Below are positions 28,566-37,643 of a DNA stretch of 64,000 bases, piece after piece. Origin of the DNA: Pseudorhizobium tarimense (GTDB lineage Bacteria; Pseudomonadota; Alphaproteobacteria; Rhizobiales; Rhizobiaceae); assembly GCF_022968135.1 (NCBI RefSeq), contig NZ_JALJRA010000002.1, positions 62,001 to 126,000 of the forward strand, given 5' to 3'. The first letter of the stretch is position 1. Each line of letters opens with the position of its first letter. The translations under genes were made by a program, and so were the position numbers. Under the pieces are notes generated by a model, which was given only the letters and a program-made list of their open reading frames with translations, did not search any database and had not been told where the DNA came from.

Positions 28566-29798
28566 TCAGTCTCGATTTGAGCCCTGATCAGGAAAGCAGG
28601 TCGGCTGCAGCCCGTTCTTGGCCTGCCAGTCGCCGAGGGAGCGGCGGGTCTTGTAGCCGGCGAGCCCGTCCACCTTGCCGACATCATAGCCCTTGGCGAC
28701 CAGCGTCTTCTGCATCACAAGCACATCGGAGCGCAGCATCTTGCCGACATTGCCCCAATCCGCCTGAAACGCGCCGCTGCCATAGGCAATGCGGTCTGCG
28801 AGATTGCCGATGAAGAGGGCATAAAGGTCGGAGTTGTTGTACTGCTTGATCACGTAGAAGTTCGGCGTGACGATAAATTCGGGCCCATGTCGCCCGGCCG
28901 GAACCAGCATCATGCCTGACGCCTGCAGTTCCTCAGCGGGAAACGGGCGACCGGAGACGCGCTCAATGCCGAGATTGGCCCAGGATGAGATGGGCCTGGC
29001 AAGATCCGGACCTTCCTGTGCGCAGGTGACAGAGGTGGGGATGCTCACCTCGTAGCCCCAGTCGCGGCCGCGTTGCCAGCCTTCCTGGGCAAGATAATTG
29101 GCAATGGAAGCCAGCGAGTCCGGAACGGAATTCCAGATGTCGCGGCGCCCGTCGCCGTCGAAGTCGACGGCATATTTGAGGTAGCTGGAGGGCATGAACT
29201 GCGGCTGGCCGAGCGCACCGGCCCAGGAGCCCATCATCCGCGAGGCGGAGATATCGCCGCCCTCGATCATGTGGAGTGCTGCAATCAGCTCGGAGCGGAA
29301 CATGTCCTTCCGCGTCGACATGAAGGCCTTTGTGGCAAGCACCTCGATAGCGGAGTGCGGCAGCTTGGCGCGACCGAAGCCGGATTCACGGCCCCAGATC
29401 GCGACGATGATCCGGCCCGGCACGCCGTAGGTCGCCTCGACCCTCCTCAACGTGTCGGCGTACTGTCCGGCTAGACTGCGACCGGTGGCGGCGAGCCCCT
29501 GCAGGCGCTTCTCCGAAAAATAGGCGCCGGGGGAGGAGAACTCCGCCTGGCTTTGATCCTGCTGCTTCGGCGGCGCGCTGCCCGGCGGCACGAGGTCCGG
29601 AAGATCCCAATTCAGCGACAGGCCCTGAAAAGCGTTTCGCAGAGTCTGCTCCGAGATCCCGTTTCGTTTCGCCTCGGGCGTAAGATCGCCAGTAATCCAC
29701 TGCTGGAACTGCCTTTCGACTTCTGCCTTCGACGCTGCCATTGCCGGAAGCGGAAGCAACATCAGGAAGAGCGCGAGGGTTCGGGTGACAATCCGCAT
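28566..29798 (-). CDS. Lytic murein transglycosylase (MltB family)
   Basis: A 410-residue exported peptidoglycan-cleaving enzyme. It has a signal peptide ending in AMA (about residue 21). The MltB/SLT_2 catalytic domain carries GRESGFG (catalytic Glu, about residue 136), GALGQPQFMPSSYLKYAVDF and DGDGRRDIW. A C-terminal peptidoglycan-binding domain 1 (about 345-400) follows. Unlike E. coli MltB there is no lipobox, so it is probably soluble in the periplasm. It starts nine bases after the recR stop and is likely cotranscribed. Confidence 0.92.
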   Translation of the reverse strand: MRIVTRTLALFLMLLPLPAMAASKAEVERQFQQWITGDLTPEAKRNGISEQTLRNAFQGLSLNWDLPDLVPPGSAPPKQQDQSQAEFSSPGAYFSEKRLQGLAATGRSLAGQYADTLRRVEATYGVPGRIIVAIWGRESGFGRAKLPHSAIEVLATKAFMSTRKDMFRSELIAALHMIEGGDISASRMMGSWAGALGQPQFMPSSYLKYAVDFDGDGRRDIWNSVPDSLASIANYLAQEGWQRGRDWGYEVSIPTSVTCAQEGPDLARPISSWANLGIERVSGRPFPAEELQASGMMLVPAGRHGPEFIVTPNFYVIKQYNNSDLYALFIGNLADRIAYGSGAFQADWGNVGKMLRSDVLVMQKTLVAKGYDVGKVDGLAGYKTRRSLGDWQAKNGLQPTCFPDQGSNRD

Positions 29799-29807
29799 GA
29801 TGCCTCC

Positions 29808-30413
29808 TCAGATCGCTGTTCGGGCACGAAGCGCAGCCGTCAGCGTCCCCTCGTCGAGATAATCGAGTTCGCCGCCGACCGGCACGCCGTGCGCCAGCCG
29901 CGTAATCTTGACGTCCAGTCCGGTGAGCTGGTCGGTGATGTAATGCGCGGTCGTCTGGCCCTCGACGGTGGCGTTCACGGCGATAATGATCTCGCGGATG
30001 CCGCCCTCGTTCACACGATCGATCAGGGCGCGGATATTGAGGTCGTCCGGCCCCACGCCGTCCAGCGGCGAGAGCGTGCCGCCGAGAACATGGTAGGCGG
30101 TATTCATTGCACCCGCCCGCTCCAGCGCCCAAAGGTCGGAGACGTCTTCCACCACGATGATGACCGACTGGTCGCGACGATCATCTGTGCAGACGGTGCA
30201 GGGGTCGACGGTATCGACGTTGCCGCAGCGGGAGCAGACCTTGACCTTGTCATAGGCCTCGCCCATTGCAGAGCCCAGCGGCCCGAGCAGCTGCTCCTTC
30301 TTCTTGATCAGGTGCAGGGCTGCACGGCGTGCGGAGCGGGGCCCAAGGCCCGGCACCTTTGCCAGCAGCTGGATGAGTTTCTCGATTTCTGGACCGGTAA
30401 CGCGTTTTGCCAT
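29808..30413 (-). CDS. recR: Recombination mediator RecR
   Basis: A 201-residue protein of the RecFOR pathway that helps load RecA at gaps. It shows the N-terminal helix-hairpin-helix ([19 protein letters not shown]), the four-cysteine zinc finger (CSRCGN with CTVC, about residues 57-72), the Toprim motif ([12 protein letters not shown]) and the C-terminal Walker-B-like region. recR normally follows dnaX-ybaB directly. Here an opposite-strand MOSC gene separates it from ybaB. Confidence 0.97.
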   Translation of the reverse strand: MAKRVTGPEIEKLIQLLAKVPGLGPRSARRAALHLIKKKEQLLGPLGSAMGEAYDKVKVCSRCGNVDTVDPCTVCTDDRRDQSVIIVVEDVSDLWALERAGAMNTAYHVLGGTLSPLDGVGPDDLNIRALIDRVNEGGIREIIIAVNATVEGQTTAHYITDQLTGLDVKITRLAHGVPVGGELDYLDEGTLTAALRARTAI

Positions 30414-30469
30414 CGGGCGCTTTTAGCTGATATCTCGCAGGAACGGAATCGTCAGAAGGGTCGCATCGC

Positions 30470-31084
30470 ATGAAACTCGCCGCCATCTGCCTCGGTCGGC
30501 CCGAAGTTCTGGCTGGCAAAAGCTACAAGACAGGGATCAACAAGACCCCGCTCCACGCACCGGTAATGGTGGATGCTGCCGGACTGGTCGGCGACGCCGT
30601 CTGCAACCGCAAGCATCATGGCGGGCCGGATCAGGCGATCCTGCTGGAGGGTTCGGTGACGCTGGACTGGTGGATGCAGGAGCTTGGGCGGCCTCTGCCG
30701 GCGGGAAGCTTCGGCGAGAACCTAGTCGTCGACGGGCTGGACAATCGCGAGGTCTGCGTCGGCGATCGGTTTGCCTTCAACGAGGTAGTGCTGGAGGCGA
30801 CGGCGCCCCGCATACCCTGCGCCACGTTCGCGGCACGCATGGGTGATTCCCGCTTCGTCAAACGCTACACGGCCGCCAGCCGTCCCGGCATCTATTGCCG
30901 CGTCGTCGCCGGCGGCATGATCGCGGCGGGCGAGTTGGTTCGGGTCACCCCGCATGAGGATGCGCGAGTAGCCATCTCGCAACTCTTCCAGCTCTATGGC
31001 AAACGGCTCACGGATGAGCAGAAGCAAGCGTTCCTGGCGGCGCCGCTCGCCGAGCGGCTGCGTGCCAAGATCCTGGCGTCCTGA
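30470..31084 (+). CDS. MOSC domain protein (YiiM-like)
   Basis: A 204-residue MOSC-domain protein. KHHGGPDQAILL, FGENLVVDGLDNREVCVGD and PRIPCATFAARMGD (with the conserved Cys that binds molybdenum cofactor in relatives) are clear. YiiM relatives reduce N-hydroxylated compounds with a molybdenum cofactor; the substrate here is unknown. It converges on ybaB with only three bases between stops. Confidence 0.9.
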   Translation: MKLAAICLGRPEVLAGKSYKTGINKTPLHAPVMVDAAGLVGDAVCNRKHHGGPDQAILLEGSVTLDWWMQELGRPLPAGSFGENLVVDGLDNREVCVGDRFAFNEVVLEATAPRIPCATFAARMGDSRFVKRYTAASRPGIYCRVVAGGMIAAGELVRVTPHEDARVAISQLFQLYGKRLTDEQKQAFLAAPLAERLRAKILAS

Positions 31085-31087
31085 CCC

Positions 31088-31411
31088 TTAGAACGGAAGC
31101 TTCATGCCGGGCGGGATCGGCAAGCCAGCCGTCAGGTCCTTGGTCATTTCAGCGGCCGTGCTTTCCGCCTTGCCCTTGGCGTCCTGATGGGCAGCAACGA
31201 TCAGATCTTCGAGAATTTCGACGTCATCTTCCTTGAAGAGAGACGGATCGATCTTGAGGCCAAGCATTTCGCCTTTGCCGCTGAGACGCACGGTGACGAG
31301 GCCGCCACCGGACTTGCCTTCGACTTCGAGCGCGGCAATATCCGCCTGCACCTTCTCCATCTTGACCTGCATTTCCTTGACCTTGCCCATCATGCCCATG
31401 ATGTCGCGCAT
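31088..31411 (-). CDS. ybaB: YbaB/EbfC family nucleoid-associated protein
   Basis: A 107-residue DNA-binding protein with the family's N-terminal helix ([20 protein letters not shown]), central [20 protein letters not shown] strand pair and C-terminal helix. It follows dnaX by 15 bases, the standard dnaX-ybaB arrangement. Confidence 0.94.
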   Translation of the reverse strand: MRDIMGMMGKVKEMQVKMEKVQADIAALEVEGKSGGGLVTVRLSGKGEMLGLKIDPSLFKEDDVEILEDLIVAAHQDAKGKAESTAAEMTKDLTAGLPIPPGMKLPF

Positions 31412-31426
31412 CGTCTTGTCCTTCTC

Positions 31427-33295
31427 TTATAGTTCGATGTCGTCGCCGGGCAGGATGTCGCCCTCGGCGGATTCGGCGGCGGCCGGGGCTGGAACCTCAG
31501 CCTCGTCCGCTTCGTCTTCGGCGGCGCGAATGCGCACGTCGGTGATGCGCGCGCCCGGAAACTGCGCGAGGATCGCCGCAACATCCGGATCGGAGCGCGC
31601 ATCGGTCAGCCGTGCCTCACGAGCGGTGTTGTCGGCTTCCACCAGTGTCGGCGCGCCGTCTTCCTTGCTGAGACTGACGATCCAGTGGATGCCGGTCCAT
31701 TCCTTGAGCTTGACCCCGAGTTCGCCCGGCAAGGTTGCCGGGCCGCCGTCCGTCAGCCGCATGTCGAGCCGGCCCGGCTCGATCTTCACCAGCCGGACGA
31801 AGTTGCGGACCAGCGCCTTGAGCTTGGCGTCGCGGTTCTTCGTGCAAAGGTCAACGATGTCCTGGACGGAGTTGACGGGCACCAGTGGCGCCGGCTTGTC
31901 AGCCGGCTGAACTTCGGTCCGGCCGACGGGCATGTCTCGCGGTTCGGGCGCCGGAACCGCCTTCAGCATTGCCGTTGCGCCGCCGGCAGGACCGCGGGAG
32001 ACCGGGGCCATTGACGACGCCTGTGCATTGAGGGGTGATGCCGAGACACCGTGCCCGCCTCCGCTGCCATTGGTCAAAGCGGAACCGCGGCCGTCGCCGT
32101 TGCTGAAGTCGCTCAACCGCCGCGCCGCGTCCTCGGGCGCGGGAAGGTGTGCTGCATGCGTAAGCCGGATCAGCACCATCTCTGTGGCCCCGGCGGGACG
32201 CGAGGAGTTTTCCGCCTCCGGGATGCCCTTCAAGAGCATCTGCCAGATCCGCGAAAGCGCACTTACAGCCACAGTGTTGGCGAACTCTTGGCCGCGCAGT
32301 CGCTCGACCTCGCTCAGCGACGGATCCTGCGCCGCCTCGGGAATGTACTTGAAGCGGGTGACGAGATGGGTGAAGTCTGCCAGATCAGTCAGAACGACCA
32401 CGGGGTTTGCGCCTGCCTGATACTGCGCCTCGAATTCGCCAAGGGCAGCCGTGACGTCGCCGCGCACGACATGTTCGAAGAGGTCGACGATGCGCGCACG
32501 GTCTGCAAGACCGAGCATGCCCCGGACCGTTTCCGCCTCGACGCAGCCGCCTCCATGGGCGATTGCCTGGTCGAGCAGCGACAGGCCATCGCGGGCCGAA
32601 CCCTCGGCGGCGCGGGCGATCATCGACAGCGCTTCCGGCTCGGCTGTGATGCCCTCCTTTTCCGCGATCGTCGAGAAAAGGTGGACGAGATCGGCAGCGC
32701 TGATCCGGCGCAGGTCGAAGCGCTGGCAACGCGACAGAACCGTGATCGGGACCTTGCGGATTTCGGTGGTCGCGAAGATGAACTTCACATGCTCCGGCGG
32801 CTCTTCCAGCGTCTTCAACAGGCCGTTGAACGCCTGCGTCGAGAGCATGTGCACTTCGTCGATGATGTAGACCTTGTAGCGCGCCGAAACCGGACGGTAA
32901 CGCACCTGCTCGATGATCTCGCGAATGTCGTCGATACCGGTATGGGAGGCAGCGTCCATCTCGATAACGTCGACATGGCGGCCTTCCATGATCGCCTGGC
33001 AATGCTCGCCTGCGATACGCAGGTCAATCGTCGGCCTGTCGATGTCGTCGGTCTTGTAATTCAGCGCACGGGCAAGGATGCGGGCGGTCGTCGTCTTGCC
33101 TACCCCGCGAACGCCGGTCAGCATATACGCCTGCGCGATCCGGCCCGTCTCGAACGCGTTGGTGAGGGTGCGCACCATCGGCTCCTGGCCGACCATCAGG
33201 TCGGAGAAGTCCTTCGGCCGGTACTTGCGCGCAAGCACGCGATAGCCGCTGCCGGGCGGCGGAAATGTCGTGGACGTGGCCCCGGTGTCGTTCAT
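31427..33295 (-). CDS. dnaX: DNA polymerase III subunit tau/gamma
   Basis: A 622-residue clamp-loader ATPase. Walker A GVRGVGKTT is at residues 61-69, then DEVHML and the SRCQRFDLRR sensor/arginine-finger region, a lid domain, and a Pro/Ala/Gly-rich linker before the C-terminal tau region. The zinc-binding segment after Walker A keeps only one cysteine (GEHCQAIM), where E. coli DnaX has four zinc ligands. It loads the beta clamp at replication forks. The SRP RNA gene lies just upstream. Confidence 0.96.
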   Translation of the reverse strand: MNDTGATSTTFPPPGSGYRVLARKYRPKDFSDLMVGQEPMVRTLTNAFETGRIAQAYMLTGVRGVGKTTTARILARALNYKTDDIDRPTIDLRIAGEHCQAIMEGRHVDVIEMDAASHTGIDDIREIIEQVRYRPVSARYKVYIIDEVHMLSTQAFNGLLKTLEEPPEHVKFIFATTEIRKVPITVLSRCQRFDLRRISAADLVHLFSTIAEKEGITAEPEALSMIARAAEGSARDGLSLLDQAIAHGGGCVEAETVRGMLGLADRARIVDLFEHVVRGDVTAALGEFEAQYQAGANPVVVLTDLADFTHLVTRFKYIPEAAQDPSLSEVERLRGQEFANTVAVSALSRIWQMLLKGIPEAENSSRPAGATEMVLIRLTHAAHLPAPEDAARRLSDFSNGDGRGSALTNGSGGGHGVSASPLNAQASSMAPVSRGPAGGATAMLKAVPAPEPRDMPVGRTEVQPADKPAPLVPVNSVQDIVDLCTKNRDAKLKALVRNFVRLVKIEPGRLDMRLTDGGPATLPGELGVKLKEWTGIHWIVSLSKEDGAPTLVEADNTAREARLTDARSDPDVAAILAQFPGARITDVRIRAAEDEADEAEVPAPAAAESAEGDILPGDDIEL

Positions 33296-33365
33296 CGTTC
33301 CTGCCAGCCTGCGCGGGCCGTTCCAGCCTCTTGACCGGACCGGAAGCTGACCAAGATGGTAGAGG

Positions 33366-33465
33366 GTGGGAGGCTGGCACGGCGACCCGTGCCGGGCTCG
33401 TTAGGGCTGCTTCCTTCCGGACCTGACCCGGTTGGCGAGTGGCTCGTCCACCACCAACCTCCCGC
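33366..33465 (-). ncRNA. ffs: Signal recognition particle 4.5S RNA
   Basis: The minus strand carries the invariant SRP core (GGTCAGGTCCGGAAGGAAGC, the Ffh-binding tetraloop and internal loop). It is closed by a long helix whose ends pair GGGAGG with CCTCCC (33458-33463 with 33368-33373). Length of about 100 nt matches the bacterial small type. Position upstream of dnaX is usual in rhizobia. The exact ends are estimates. Confidence 0.93.
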
Positions 33466-33528
33466 CGCACATATCGGCAATTACGCTCGCAAATGCAAGC
33501 GAAGCCTGTAAAAAACTGCTAGGCTTCG

Positions 33529-33954
33529 ATGATGAGAGAGGAACCGCACCTGATGCAATTCGCGCTGGACGAGAGGCTTGAACGGGATTCCGAACTGGTG
33601 ACGGTTCTAGGGCTCTGCCAGCTTCGTCTGATGAAGGACAGCCGCTGGCCCTGGTTGATGCTCGTGCCGCAGCGCGCGGGCGTGAGCGAGATCTTCGAAT
33701 TGACGCCGCTCGACCAGACGCTGCTGACCTTCGAGACCAACGCCGTCGCAGCCGCGTTGAAGACGGCGACCGGAGCGCGGAAGATCAACGTCGGAGCGCT
33801 GGGAAACATCGTGCCGCAGTTGCACGTGCACATCGTCGCCCGCATGGAAGCCGATCCCAACTGGCCCGGCCCCATCTGGGGGCACGGGAGCGCCGAGCCT
33901 TATCGGGATGGCGCAGAACAGGATTTCCTCAAGAAGCTGATCGAAGCCCTCTGA
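33529..33954 (+). CDS. HIT family protein
   Basis: A 141-residue histidine-triad protein, a nucleotide hydrolase or transferase fold. The triad region is QLHVHIVARMEADPNWPGPI, typical of the short rhizobial HIT group. A later in-frame ATG (33553, MQFALDERL) could be the real start. Its stop is one base before the nudC start, so the two are cotranscribed. Confidence 0.87.
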   Translation: MMREEPHLMQFALDERLERDSELVTVLGLCQLRLMKDSRWPWLMLVPQRAGVSEIFELTPLDQTLLTFETNAVAAALKTATGARKINVGALGNIVPQLHVHIVARMEADPNWPGPIWGHGSAEPYRDGAEQDFLKKLIEAL

Positions 33955-33955
33955 A

Positions 33956-34915
33956 ATGACAAAATCCCTCTTTGATTCCGATGCTCCCCATCCAGAACCG
34001 AGCAGCCTGACCGCCTTCTCCGGCAATACACTGGATCGCCAGTCCGAATATCGGGACGAGGATTGCCTCGAGCAGGCGCTCAAGGTCGAAGGTACCCATA
34101 TCCTCGCGTTTACCGGCAGTCGCCTGATCCTGAAGCATGACGGGCAGGTTCTCGATCCGCTGTTCGCAGCCTACGAACTGCCGGAGCTTCAGCCGGATTT
34201 CGACAATTCGGTCTTGCTGGGCTACCGCGAAAACGGTGAGCCGCGCATCGCAGTTCCGGTAGCCGTCGCTGCCGAGGATCTCGCGGCGAACTTCAAGCCG
34301 ACCGAGGCGCGCGCGCTTTATCGCGACGGGCTGCTGGACGAGGAGCTTTTGGGCGAGGCGGCGCAAGGTGCAGCGCTGATTCACTGGAACGCGACCAACC
34401 GCTTCTGCGGCAAGTGCGGTGGCCAGACAGAAAGCCGGATCGGCGGATACCGCCGCGTCTGCACGGCCTGCGACCACATGATCTTTCCTCGCACCGATCC
34501 GGTGGTGATCATGCTCACGATCGACGAAGAGCAGGATCGATGCCTGCTAGGCCGCAGCCACCATTTCCAGGAAGGAATGTACTCCTGCCTTGCCGGCTTC
34601 GTGGAGCCGGGGGAGACGATCGAGCATGCGGTGCGGCGCGAGACCTTCGAGGAGGCCGGCATTCGCACCGGACGCATCCGCTACCACGCCTCGCAGCCCT
34701 GGCCGATGCCCCATTCGCTGATGATCGGCTGCTTTGCCGAGGCACAGTCCACCGAGATCAACATCGATGAGCAGGAGATCGCCGACTGTCGCTGGTTCTC
34801 CCGTGATGAGGTGGCGCAGATCCTCGACGGTCAGTCAGGGGCAGGCTTCTTTGCACCCCCTGTCGGTGCCATCGCCCACCGGCTGATGCGCGACTGGATC
34901 GACTGGCCGCGGTGA
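33956..34915 (+). CDS. nudC: NAD(+) diphosphatase / NADH pyrophosphatase
   Basis: A 319-residue Nudix hydrolase. A central zinc ribbon (CGKCGG with CTACD, about residues 151-175) precedes the Nudix box (GFVEPGETIEHAVRRE, then TFEEAGI, about 215-237). The NudC-specific SQPWPMPHSLMIG follows. It cleaves NADH, and in E. coli NudC also removes NAD caps from RNA. It is coupled to the HIT gene. Confidence 0.95.
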   Translation: MTKSLFDSDAPHPEPSSLTAFSGNTLDRQSEYRDEDCLEQALKVEGTHILAFTGSRLILKHDGQVLDPLFAAYELPELQPDFDNSVLLGYRENGEPRIAVPVAVAAEDLAANFKPTEARALYRDGLLDEELLGEAAQGAALIHWNATNRFCGKCGGQTESRIGGYRRVCTACDHMIFPRTDPVVIMLTIDEEQDRCLLGRSHHFQEGMYSCLAGFVEPGETIEHAVRRETFEEAGIRTGRIRYHASQPWPMPHSLMIGCFAEAQSTEINIDEQEIADCRWFSRDEVAQILDGQSGAGFFAPPVGAIAHRLMRDWIDWPR

Positions 34916-34927
34916 TCGTGTGAAACG

Positions 34928-35782
34928 TTAGAGCATCCCGCGCATCGGATGGCCCTTGTAGACGCCGAGGATGCGCACCTTCTCCGAAAAGAAGCGCAGC
35001 TCTTCCAGGGCTCGGCGGACGGCCGCGTCGTCCGGGTGGCCCTCGATATCCGCATAGAACTGCGTGGCGATGAACTTGCCGCCCAGCTGGTAGCTTTCCA
35101 GCTTCGTCATGTTGATGCCGTTGGTGGCAAAGCCCCCCATCGCCTTGTAGAGCGCTGCGGGAATGTTGCGGACATTGAAGACGAAGGTGGTGACGATGAT
35201 CTCCGCCTCGTCCTCCCGCTTTGCCCAAGCTTCGTCACGCGACAGCACAACGAAGCGGGTGACGTTGTTTTCGGTGTCCTCGACGTTTTCCGCCAGAATC
35301 TGCAGGCCGTAAAGCTCGGCCGCGAGACGAGGCGCGAGAGCGGCCATGGACCGGTCGCCCTTTTCGGCCACGAGCTTGGCAGCGCCGGCCGTATCGCCGG
35401 CGACGACGGCCTTCCAGCCGTTGGAACGAATGATCTTCCGGCACTGGCCGAGCGCATGAATGTGGCTGTGGACGGTGCGGATCTCCTCGCGTGTCACGCC
35501 GGGCAGCGCCATCAGCTGGAAGCGGATCGGCATGAAATATTCACCGACGATGTGCAGGCGCGATTCCGGCAGCAGGTAGTGAATGTCGGCCACGCGCCCG
35601 GCGATCGTGTTTTCGATCGGGATCATGGCGAGATCGGCCTCTCCGCTCTCCAGCGCCACGAAGGCATCTTCGAACGTCGGGCAGGGGAGCGGCTCCATGC
35701 TCGGGAACATGTCGCGGCAGGCCATGTCGGAATTGGCGCCGAAATCGCCCTGGAAGGCGATCCTGTTGGTGGTCTGGGTCAT
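34928..35782 (-). CDS. pheA: Prephenate dehydratase
   Basis: A 284-residue stand-alone prephenate dehydratase for phenylalanine synthesis. It shows the N-terminal IAFQGDFGANSDMAC, the catalytic TRF motif in NVTRFVVLSRD (about residue 173), and a C-terminal ACT regulatory domain (NIPAALYKAMGGFATNGINM and KLESYQLGG) for feedback control by phenylalanine. No chorismate mutase domain is fused. It follows kdsB by 11 bases on the same strand. Confidence 0.95.
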   Translation of the reverse strand: MTQTTNRIAFQGDFGANSDMACRDMFPSMEPLPCPTFEDAFVALESGEADLAMIPIENTIAGRVADIHYLLPESRLHIVGEYFMPIRFQLMALPGVTREEIRTVHSHIHALGQCRKIIRSNGWKAVVAGDTAGAAKLVAEKGDRSMAALAPRLAAELYGLQILAENVEDTENNVTRFVVLSRDEAWAKREDEAEIIVTTFVFNVRNIPAALYKAMGGFATNGINMTKLESYQLGGKFIATQFYADIEGHPDDAAVRRALEELRFFSEKVRILGVYKGHPMRGML

Positions 35783-35793
35783 GGAGAAGCGCC

Positions 35794-36549
35794 TCAGGAG
35801 GGACGGCCGGCGAGGATCGCGCGGGCTTTTTCGAGATCGGCGGCAGTATCGACACCGAGCGGAACCGAGTCAACGATCTCCACGTCGATCCGCATGCCAG
35901 CTTCCAGCGCCCGCAACTGCTCCAGCGACTCGCGTTTTTCCAGAACCGACGGGCCGAGCGTCACGAAGTGCTCGAGTGCTGAGCGACGATAGGCGTAGAG
36001 CCCGATGTGGTGGTAGAGCGGGCCTTGGCCGTGTGGCGCCGTGGCACGGGTGAAGTAGAGCGCCCGCAGCCGCGTATCGGAAAGGGGTGAGCCGACGACC
36101 TTTACCACGTTCGGGTTGGTCTTCTCGTGCTCGTCGGTGATCGCGACGGTGAGGGTCGCGATGTCTACCGTCTGATTGTCAAGCGGACGAAGGGCAGCAC
36201 GGACAGCCTCCGGCTCGATGGTCGGCAAATCGCCCTGCACATTGACGACCACCTCGATCTTGCCGCGCGGATCGACCTTCTGGATCGCCTCGTAGATTCG
36301 GTCCGAACCCGACTGGTGATCCTGTCGGGTCATCACGACCTCGAAGCCGGCAGATGACACGACGTCGTAGGTGTCCTGGTGATCAACGGCGACGACGATG
36401 CGTCCGACATTCGCCTCTTGAGCGCGCTTGGCGACCTGCACGATCATCGGCAGGCCGGCGATATCTGCGAGCGGCTTGCCTGGGAGGCGCGTTGAGGCCA
36501 TTCGCGCCGGAATGAGTACCAGCGTCCGCTCGGAGTTGAATTGGGTCAT
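35794..36549 (-). CDS. kdsB: 3-deoxy-manno-octulosonate cytidylyltransferase
   Basis: A 251-residue enzyme that activates Kdo as CMP-Kdo for lipopolysaccharide core synthesis. [20 protein letters not shown] near the N-terminus is the nucleotide-binding signature. [27 protein letters not shown] and the C-terminal [16 protein letters not shown] are also family features. It is divergent from the cytochrome gene and upstream of pheA. Confidence 0.96.
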   Translation of the reverse strand: MTQFNSERTLVLIPARMASTRLPGKPLADIAGLPMIVQVAKRAQEANVGRIVVAVDHQDTYDVVSSAGFEVVMTRQDHQSGSDRIYEAIQKVDPRGKIEVVVNVQGDLPTIEPEAVRAALRPLDNQTVDIATLTVAITDEHEKTNPNVVKVVGSPLSDTRLRALYFTRATAPHGQGPLYHHIGLYAYRRSALEHFVTLGPSVLEKRESLEQLRALEAGMRIDVEIVDSVPLGVDTAADLEKARAILAGRPS

Positions 36550-36698
36550 GAAACACCTTCAAAAGCGCGTTGATCAGTGTCAAAAAGTCTCACGCGCCGC
36601 CGTATAATCGTGTTGCAACGGCAATGCAAAAGACATAGGTTCCGCGCGATTTCAAGATGGCCCGCCTGTACCCGGCGGTTGCAAAGGAGCGTTTGCAA

Positions 36699-37562
36699 AT
36701 GAACTCGTACGTGAACATGGCGGTAGGAGCCTTTCTTGCCACCGTTTTCGTGATGATGACGGTTTCGATTGCTTCTGAAGGTATCTGGCACTCGGAAGCA
36801 CCCGAACAGGCAGGCTTTGCCATTGTCGCGGCGGAAACAGGCGGCGAGGGCGAAGGCGCAGCCGAAGAAGCTGCCGTCCCGATCGCCACGCTCCTGGCCA
36901 GCGCCGATGCGGGCGCCGGCGAGTCGTCCTTCAAGAAGTGTGCGAGCTGTCACACCGCCGAGCAGGGCGGCGCCAACAAGGTTGGGCCGAACCTGTGGGG
37001 CGTCGTCAACCGTCCGATCGCCTCGCACGAGGGCTTCAGCTACTCGGCTGCGATGCAGGACTTCTCGGAGGGGCAGTCGGTGGTTTGGGACTATGACCAC
37101 CTGAGCTACTTCCTGGAGGCGCCCAAGCAGCACATCCCGGGCACCGCCATGGGCTTCGCAGGCCTCAAGAAGGATGACGAGCGCGCCAACGTCATCGCCT
37201 ATCTGCGTTCGCTCTCCGATAGCCCGGCTCCGCTGCCGGAACCGGAAGCTGCCGCCGCTCCCGCTGACGAAGCTGCTCCTGCAGCTGAAGGCGCCGCTCC
37301 GGCTGCCGAGGGCGCTGCCCCTGCCGCTGAAGGTACGGCTCCCGCTGCTGAAGGTGCTGCTCCTGCTGCTGAGGGCCAGGCTCCTGCTGCTGAAACGGCT
37401 CCTGCAGCCGAAGGCACCGGCACGCAGCCGGCGGCTCAGAACCCGGCCGCAACCGGCAATCAGGCGGCTCCTGCCGTTCAAAACGCAGAGCCGACAGCCG
37501 ACCAGGTCGCGCCTCCGGAACAGCCCGGCACGACCGGCGAGCAGCCCGCACCCAACAACTGA
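36699..37562 (+). CDS. cycM: Membrane-anchored cytochrome c (CycM-like) with Ala/Pro repeat tail
   Basis: A 287-residue protein. Residues 5-27 form an uncleaved N-terminal anchor. The class I cytochrome c domain has CASCH (81-85) as haem site and a methionine ligand in GTAMGFAGL (about 154). The domain ends near residue 180 and is followed by about 105 residues of Ala/Pro/Glu repeats. CycM-type cytochromes pass electrons from the bc1 complex to cytochrome oxidase. The start at 36699 follows AAGGAG by 10 bases. The tail is longer than the roughly 180 residues of ordinary CycM. Confidence 0.9.
   Translation: MNSYVNMAVGAFLATVFVMMTVSIASEGIWHSEAPEQAGFAIVAAETGGEGEGAAEEAAVPIATLLASADAGAGESSFKKCASCHTAEQGGANKVGPNLWGVVNRPIASHEGFSYSAAMQDFSEGQSVVWDYDHLSYFLEAPKQHIPGTAMGFAGLKKDDERANVIAYLRSLSDSPAPLPEPEAAAAPADEAAPAAEGAAPAAEGAAPAAEGTAPAAEGAAPAAEGQAPAAETAPAAEGTGTQPAAQNPAATGNQAAPAVQNAEPTADQVAPPEQPGTTGEQPAPNN
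37272..37415 (+). repeat. 21-bp tandem repeat coding for (A)APAAEG units
   Basis: Seven consecutive 21-base units (the last 18) in the cycM tail encode [42 protein letters not shown] and APAAEG. Third positions vary between units, so the protein repeat is conserved better than the DNA. Such repeats can change number by slippage. Confidence 0.85.
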
Positions 37563-37589
37563 TCGGGTTTCAGACAGAATGAAATGAAG

Positions 37590-37617
37590 AAAAGCCCGAC
37601 CTTGCGGTCGGGCTTTT
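37590..37617. terminator. Bidirectional terminator between cycM and the AEC transporter
   Basis: An 11-bp hairpin AAAAGCCCGAC/GTCGGGCTTTT with a 6-nt loop lies between two convergent genes. It has T-runs in both directions. Confidence 0.9.
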
Positions 37618-37643
37618 CGTGTTTGTGCCTCGAGGCTCTTCGA

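Noticed and set aside
36559..37481. Minus-strand Ser/Arg-rich frame over the cytochrome gene
   Set aside because: It is the reverse reading of the Ala/Pro repeat and has no independent support.
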